Of a stretch of DNA of 9,993 bases, positions 6,659 to 9,993 are shown piece by piece. Source of the DNA: Verrucomicrobia bacterium UBA740 (GTDB taxonomy: Bacteria; Verrucomicrobiota; Kiritimatiellia; RFP12; UBA1067); contig DBKW01000018.1 in NCBI GenBank assembly GCA_002298665.1, forward strand, positions 1-9,993, given 5' to 3'. Both the position numbers and the translations under genes were made by a program. The number at the start of each line of letters is the position of its first letter. Within the stretch, counting starts at the first letter, position 1. The notes under the pieces were generated by a model. That model had not been told where the DNA came from, made no database searches, and saw nothing but the letters and a program-made list of their open reading frames with translations.

Positions 6659-7690
6659 ATGACCAAAGCTTGGAGCATACTACCTGACGAATGGAAGCCG
6701 ATTCTGGCCGCGCGCGGACTCCGTCCCTTCCGCGCCGACCAAATCCTGCAGGCGCTTTACCGCGACTATATTACGAACTGGGACGAGGCGACGACCCTGC
6801 CGAAAGACTTCCGCGAGACCCTCAAGGCGGAATTCCCCCTCACAGACGTCTCTTGCGTCGATGTCGCCGCGTCCGCCGACGGTACGCGCAAGCTTCTCCT
6901 CAAGTATGCGGACGGGAACTGCGTGGAAACGGTGCTCATTCCCGCGCGCGACCGCTTTACGCAGTGCATTTCGACCCAGGTGGGCTGCGGCATGGGGTGC
7001 GCTTTCTGCGCCTCCGGCTCCCGCGGCGTCGTCCGTTCGCTCACGGCGGACGAAATCGTGGCGGAATATCTCATGGGACGCAAATTCGGCGAGATCACCA
7101 ATATCGTCGTCATGGGCATGGGCGAACCTTTCGCCAACTACGACGAAACGATGCGCGCGCTGAAGCTCATCAACGCCGGCAAGGGACCCAACCTCGGGGC
7201 GCGGCACATTACCCTTTCAACCTGCGGCGTCGTGCCGGGATTCGCGCGTCTCGCGGCGGAAGGCATCCAGTTCGAGCTTTCCGTCTCGCTGCACGCCCCC
7301 AACGACGAGTTGCGCTCCCAACTCATGCCCGTCAACAAGCGCTGGCCGATCGACGAGCTCCTCGCGGCATGCGCGGACTATACGCGGCAGACCAAGCGCA
7401 TCATCACATTCGAATATACCGTCATCGCCGGCGTGAACGACTCGCGCGCCTGCGCCGAGGAACTGGCGCGCCAGGTTCGCCGCGTGCCGATGGCGAAGGT
7501 CAATCTCATTCCGCTCTCGCCCGTCGCCCACCGCCCGGACTTCCGGACGCCTTCCGAGGCCACGCTCCTCATGTTCCTCGACGTGCTCATGAAAGCCGGC
7601 GTGCAGACGATGCTCCGCCGTTCACGGGGCAAGGACGCGAACGCCGCGTGCGGACAGCTTCGCCTGCGCAACCTCGAGGCGCGCGGCTGA
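6659..7690 (+). CDS. rlmN: dual-specificity 23S rRNA/tRNA adenine-C2 methyltransferase (radical SAM)
   Basis: Methylates C2 of A2503 in 23S rRNA, and of A37 in some tRNAs, by radical SAM chemistry. The product has 343 residues, typical for the family. The radical-SAM signature is C110-x3-C114-x2-C117 (in VGCGMGCAFCAS). GMGEPF (153-158) is the SAM-binding GEP-type motif. C331 (NAACGQL) matches the conserved C-terminal cysteine. The N-terminal part carries the usual PFRADQI region. A GTG at 6653 in the same frame lies upstream of the expected transcription start, so I chose the ATG at 6659. There is no Shine-Dalgarno, which agrees with leaderless translation. Cfr, the resistance relative acting at C8, is less likely: the sequence shows ordinary RlmN features and a housekeeping setting. 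Only ten bases separate its stop from that of the convergent lysR gene. Confidence 0.95.
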   Translation: MTKAWSILPDEWKPILAARGLRPFRADQILQALYRDYITNWDEATTLPKDFRETLKAEFPLTDVSCVDVAASADGTRKLLLKYADGNCVETVLIPARDRFTQCISTQVGCGMGCAFCASGSRGVVRSLTADEIVAEYLMGRKFGEITNIVVMGMGEPFANYDETMRALKLINAGKGPNLGARHITLSTCGVVPGFARLAAEGIQFELSVSLHAPNDELRSQLMPVNKRWPIDELLAACADYTRQTKRIITFEYTVIAGVNDSRACAEELARQVRRVPMAKVNLIPLSPVAHRPDFRTPSEATLLMFLDVLMKAGVQTMLRRSRGKDANAACGQLRLRNLEARG

Positions 7691-7701
7691 CGCCCCCCCC
7701 C
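7691..7701. other. ten-base gap with nine-C homopolymer between convergent genes
   Basis: The rlmN TGA ends at 7690 and the lysR TAG starts at 7701 on the other strand. The gap contains a run of nine C (7693-7701), whose last base is in the lysR stop codon. There is no room for a separate terminator for either gene, and none is seen. Confidence 0.7.
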
Positions 7702-8618
7702 TACTCTTTCCCCGAAAAAGGCTCCACGCGCCGGCGCAGCGCTTCCATGAAGGTCTTGCCCGGACGCGACAGCGACGTATTCCGCCGTGTCAGGGTTCCG
7801 ACATGGATGGTGTGGGGATAGTTGAGCGGAACGGCCACGACATCCGGGCCGTTCAACGCCCGGGAGACCGCGTTGGACGCGACCGTATAGCCGTTCAGAC
7901 CCAGAATCAGGTTCGTCATCGTCGCACGGTCGCGGACGCGGATGTTCTTTTTGCGGTCGATTGCCGGCATGACTTCCTCGGCGAAATAGAGCGAATTGTT
8001 CTCTCCCTGCTCGAAGGAGAGGAAGGGATAGTCGTCCAGCTCCTTCGGTTCCACCGCGGCGCATTTGGCGAACGGGTGCTTCTTGCCCACGAAAACGTGC
8101 GGCTTGCAGACGAACAGTTCGGTGAAAACGAGGTCTTCCTTGCGAAAAATCTGGTTGAGCGGCTTGGAATTGCGGTCCGACAGGTACAGAACGCCTATCT
8201 CGCTTTTGTGCCGCGACACGTCGTCGATGATTTCGCTCGTCACCGTCTCGCGCAACGTGAAATCGTACGCGTCCGCCGGACTCGCCTTGACGACTTCCAT
8301 AAACGCTTCCACCACAAAGGCGTAATGCTGCGTCGAAACGGCGAATTGGGGGAGCCGGACGGCTTTGCCGCCGTACTTGGACTGGATTGAGGCGACATCG
8401 TCCAGAATCTGCCGCGCCGAAGCGAGAAATTCCTCTCCCTCGCGCGTCACGGTCATGCCGCGCGAAGAGCGCGCGAATATCGCTACGCGCAACTCTTCCT
8501 CCAGTTCACGGATGCTTTCCGTCAACGTGGGCTGTGTGACGAAAAGACGGCGCGAAGCCTCCCCGAGGCTCCCGTAGCGCGCGATCGCGTCGGCGTAGCG
8601 CAATTGTTGCAAAGTCAT
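7701..8618 (-). CDS. LysR-type transcriptional regulator
   Basis: A 305-residue regulator of usual LTTR length. Residues 1-62 are the winged helix-turn-helix (MTLQQLRYADAIARYGSLGE, then the recognition region SRRLFVTQPTLTESIRELEEEL). The rest is a ligand-binding fold starting near FAVSTQHYAFVVEAF. That segment reminds me of LTTRs tied to sulphur amino acid control in Gram-positive bacteria (CmbR/FhuR-like), a weak impression only. The ATG at 8618 overlaps the alr stop as ATGA, and AAGGAG lies ten bases upstream inside alr, so coupled translation is likely. A longer frame reaches 8960 but lacks LTTR homology upstream and is alr in another frame. Its targets cannot be deduced; LTTRs often act on adjacent or own operons. 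Confidence 0.9.
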   Translation of the reverse strand: MTLQQLRYADAIARYGSLGEASRRLFVTQPTLTESIRELEEELRVAIFARSSRGMTVTREGEEFLASARQILDDVASIQSKYGGKAVRLPQFAVSTQHYAFVVEAFMEVVKASPADAYDFTLRETVTSEIIDDVSRHKSEIGVLYLSDRNSKPLNQIFRKEDLVFTELFVCKPHVFVGKKHPFAKCAAVEPKELDDYPFLSFEQGENNSLYFAEEVMPAIDRKKNIRVRDRATMTNLILGLNGYTVASNAVSRALNGPDVVAVPLNYPHTIHVGTLTRRNTSLSRPGKTFMEALRRRVEPFSGKE

Positions 8619-9790
8619 AGCGGAGAGGCTCCTTTCCGGACGGAATCGCCGACGGCCACGCGCCGGACGCGGCTGCCGAGCGAACAGATGATGTCGTAGG
8701 CGTGCGTTCCTTTCAGCGCCGCCCAATCGTCGGGCGTGATGGCGTCCGCGCCGCATGAACCGAAGCAGACGACTTCGTCCCCGGGCGCCACGGCGTCCAC
8801 GCCGGATACGTCCACCGTCGTATAGTCCATGGAAATGCGTCCGATGATCGGGCAGCGCCTGCCGCCGATGAAGACGCTCCCCCGGTTGGAAAGCGCCAGG
8901 GGGAGTCCGTCGGCATACCCGGCCGAAATGGTGGCCACGCGTGTCGGTTCGCGCAGGCACCAGGTGCGCCCGTAGCCGAGTGTCGTCCCCGCCGGCAGGT
9001 CCCGTACCTGCGCCACGCGGGTCTTCAGCGTCAAAACCGGCTCGACCTCGAGCGCCCGGCGTCCGTTCGGGTCGAAACTGCCGTGCAGATTGATGCCCGT
9101 GCGCACCAGGTTGAACGGCGGCTGGGCGGTTTGCGGATAGTTGTTGATGGCGTCGCTCGCCGCCATGTGCACCCAGCGGAAACGGAAGCCTTCCGCTTCC
9201 GCCGCGTGGACGAACGCGGCAAACCGCGCGATTTGCCGCGCCGTATACGGGTCCTTGGGGTCGTACGCCATGGGGCAGTGCGTGAAAACGCCCTCGCAGG
9301 AGAGCCCCGGCAGGGCGGCGATTTCGCGCAGAACGGGAAGCGCCCCGTCCAGGAGGATGCCTAACCGCCCCATGCCCGAATCGATCTTGACGTGCACGCG
9401 CGCCGTTTTACGCGCCGCAACCGCCGCGGAAGAGATCAGGCGCGCTTCCGCCAGGTCTGTGACGGGCAGGACGACATCCGCCTCGACCATGGAAGGGATC
9501 TCGTCGGGCAGGACGGACGAGAGAATCTGCACGTCCTTCGCCACGCCCAGCCGGTCCAGTTCCGCCTTCAGTTCCAGCGCTTCGTAGGGCTCGGCGACAC
9601 CGAATCCGGCGCACCCGGTCCGCGCCAGGGCGCGCGCATAGTTCGCGACGCCCAAACCGTAGGCGTTCGCCTTGAGGACGCACAAAACGTGCGCCGGGGC
9701 GACTTTCCGGGCAATGCGATTGAAATTGCGCGCGAGGGCGTCCAGGTCGATTTCCACCCACACGCGTGGCTTGAGCGGAGGCAGGAACAT
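8615..9790 (-). CDS. alr: alanine racemase
   Basis: PLP enzyme interconverting L- and D-alanine, supplying D-alanine for peptidoglycan. The product has 391 residues, typical. VLKANAYGLG (38-47) holds the PLP lysine K40. KIDSGMGRLG (135-144) is the conserved barrel motif. GYADG (291-295) provides Y292, the opposite-face catalytic base. GRISMD (318-323) is the classic late signature. R230, in LVRTGINLHG, should contact the PLP ring nitrogen. Two conserved stretches vary from the usual form: HMAASDAI for HxANSxA, and RTGINLHG for RxGIxLYG. The ATG at 9790 shares its A with the hslO stop (TGATG), preceded by AGGAG in the end of hslO. A frame extending to 9943 lacks family sequence. Downstream it overlaps lysR. 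Confidence 0.95.
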   Translation of the reverse strand: MFLPPLKPRVWVEIDLDALARNFNRIARKVAPAHVLCVLKANAYGLGVANYARALARTGCAGFGVAEPYEALELKAELDRLGVAKDVQILSSVLPDEIPSMVEADVVLPVTDLAEARLISSAAVAARKTARVHVKIDSGMGRLGILLDGALPVLREIAALPGLSCEGVFTHCPMAYDPKDPYTARQIARFAAFVHAAEAEGFRFRWVHMAASDAINNYPQTAQPPFNLVRTGINLHGSFDPNGRRALEVEPVLTLKTRVAQVRDLPAGTTLGYGRTWCLREPTRVATISAGYADGLPLALSNRGSVFIGGRRCPIIGRISMDYTTVDVSGVDAVAPGDEVVCFGSCGADAITPDDWAALKGTHAYDIICSLGSRVRRVAVGDSVRKGASPL

Positions 9791-9993
9791 CACTTCTTCT
9801 CCTCGCCGGACGGCGCGTTCCCGGTCGGGATGGACCAGGTGCGCCCGCACATGTGGCAGGTAATGTCGATTTTGGGTGGCAGGGTCGCCCGCTCTTCCGG
9901 GGAGAGGGCCGCCAACGCGGCCAAAGCCCGTTCGGGCGAGCAACGGCAGCCGAACTGCAGAGGCGACACCGTCTTCAAGACCGCTTGCGCGAG
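9790..9993 (-). CDS. hslO: Hsp33 redox-regulated chaperone, C-terminal part (partial)
   Basis: Only the last 67 codons lie in the window; the gene runs off the right edge. Hsp33 is a cytoplasmic holdase switched on by oxidation of four zinc-binding cysteines. Here CRC is followed by 27 residues and CHMC, exactly the CxC-x27-CxxC zinc pattern. The context FGCRCSPERALAAL and ITCHMCGRTW is typical, although a Gly-x-Trp-Ser replaces the usual Tyr-x-Phe end. The stop TGA (9792-9790) overlaps the alr start, so hslO should be the first visible gene of an hslO-alr-lysR operon. Confidence 0.88.
   Translation of the reverse strand, partial: LAQAVLKTVSPLQFGCRCSPERALAALAALSPEERATLPPKIDITCHMCGRTWSIPTGNAPSGEEKK

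Noticed and set aside
8619..8960. Extended N-terminus for the LysR regulator
   Set aside because: The extra 114 residues lie within alr in another frame and do not resemble the family. The ATG at 8618 matches the usual LTTR start and has AAGGAG upstream.
9791..9943. Extended N-terminus for alanine racemase
   Set aside because: The extra residues are hslO sequence read in another frame. The ATG at 9790 begins the family-typical protein.

Overview
The window looks like chromosomal DNA of a GC-rich bacterium of the PVC superphylum. The best fit is the Kiritimatiellota / Verrucomicrobia subdivision 5 group, often gut-associated. This rests on the full-length 16S rRNA gene: its V3-V4 style, and the 338 region reading GGCTGCAG instead of the common GGCAGCAG. 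I recognised these by eye; no alignment was run.

Layout. A possible start of an unknown gene (1-17, minus) lies just past the end of thrC (63-1451, minus, threonine synthase). A C-tract-rich divergent intergenic region (1452-1813) separates thrC from a plus-strand metallophosphoesterase with a membrane anchor and a probable periplasmic tail (1814-2947). The end of that gene overlaps, tail to tail, a minus-strand rsmB-type 16S rRNA m5C methyltransferase gene (2930-4096). Upstream of rsmB on the same strand is a complete, solitary 16S rRNA gene (4288-5827). It has its own promoter, a boxA-like site, complementary leader and trailer arms and a terminator, with no tRNA, 23S or 5S gene next to it. 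A gene-free stretch (about 5990-6640) follows. It is packed with palindromic repeats, including an eight-unit 22-bp tandem array. Then comes rlmN (6659-7690, plus; 23S/tRNA adenine-C2 methylase). Ten bases beyond its stop, a minus-strand operon ends: hslO (Hsp33, partial at the right edge), alr (alanine racemase) and a LysR-type regulator, joined by stop/start overlaps.

How the parts relate. Translation-machinery functions cluster here: the small-subunit rRNA gene, the enzyme expected to methylate C967 of that rRNA, and a second rRNA methylase across the intergenic region. The other genes are housekeeping metabolism (threonine, D-alanine), a redox chaperone and a regulator.

The five promoters I can place all carry a TGN extended -10 element. 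The points most worth following up are the self-contained unlinked 16S unit beside rsmB, the palindromic tandem array, the extended -10 signature with an apparently leaderless rlmN, and the membrane-tethered phosphoesterase.
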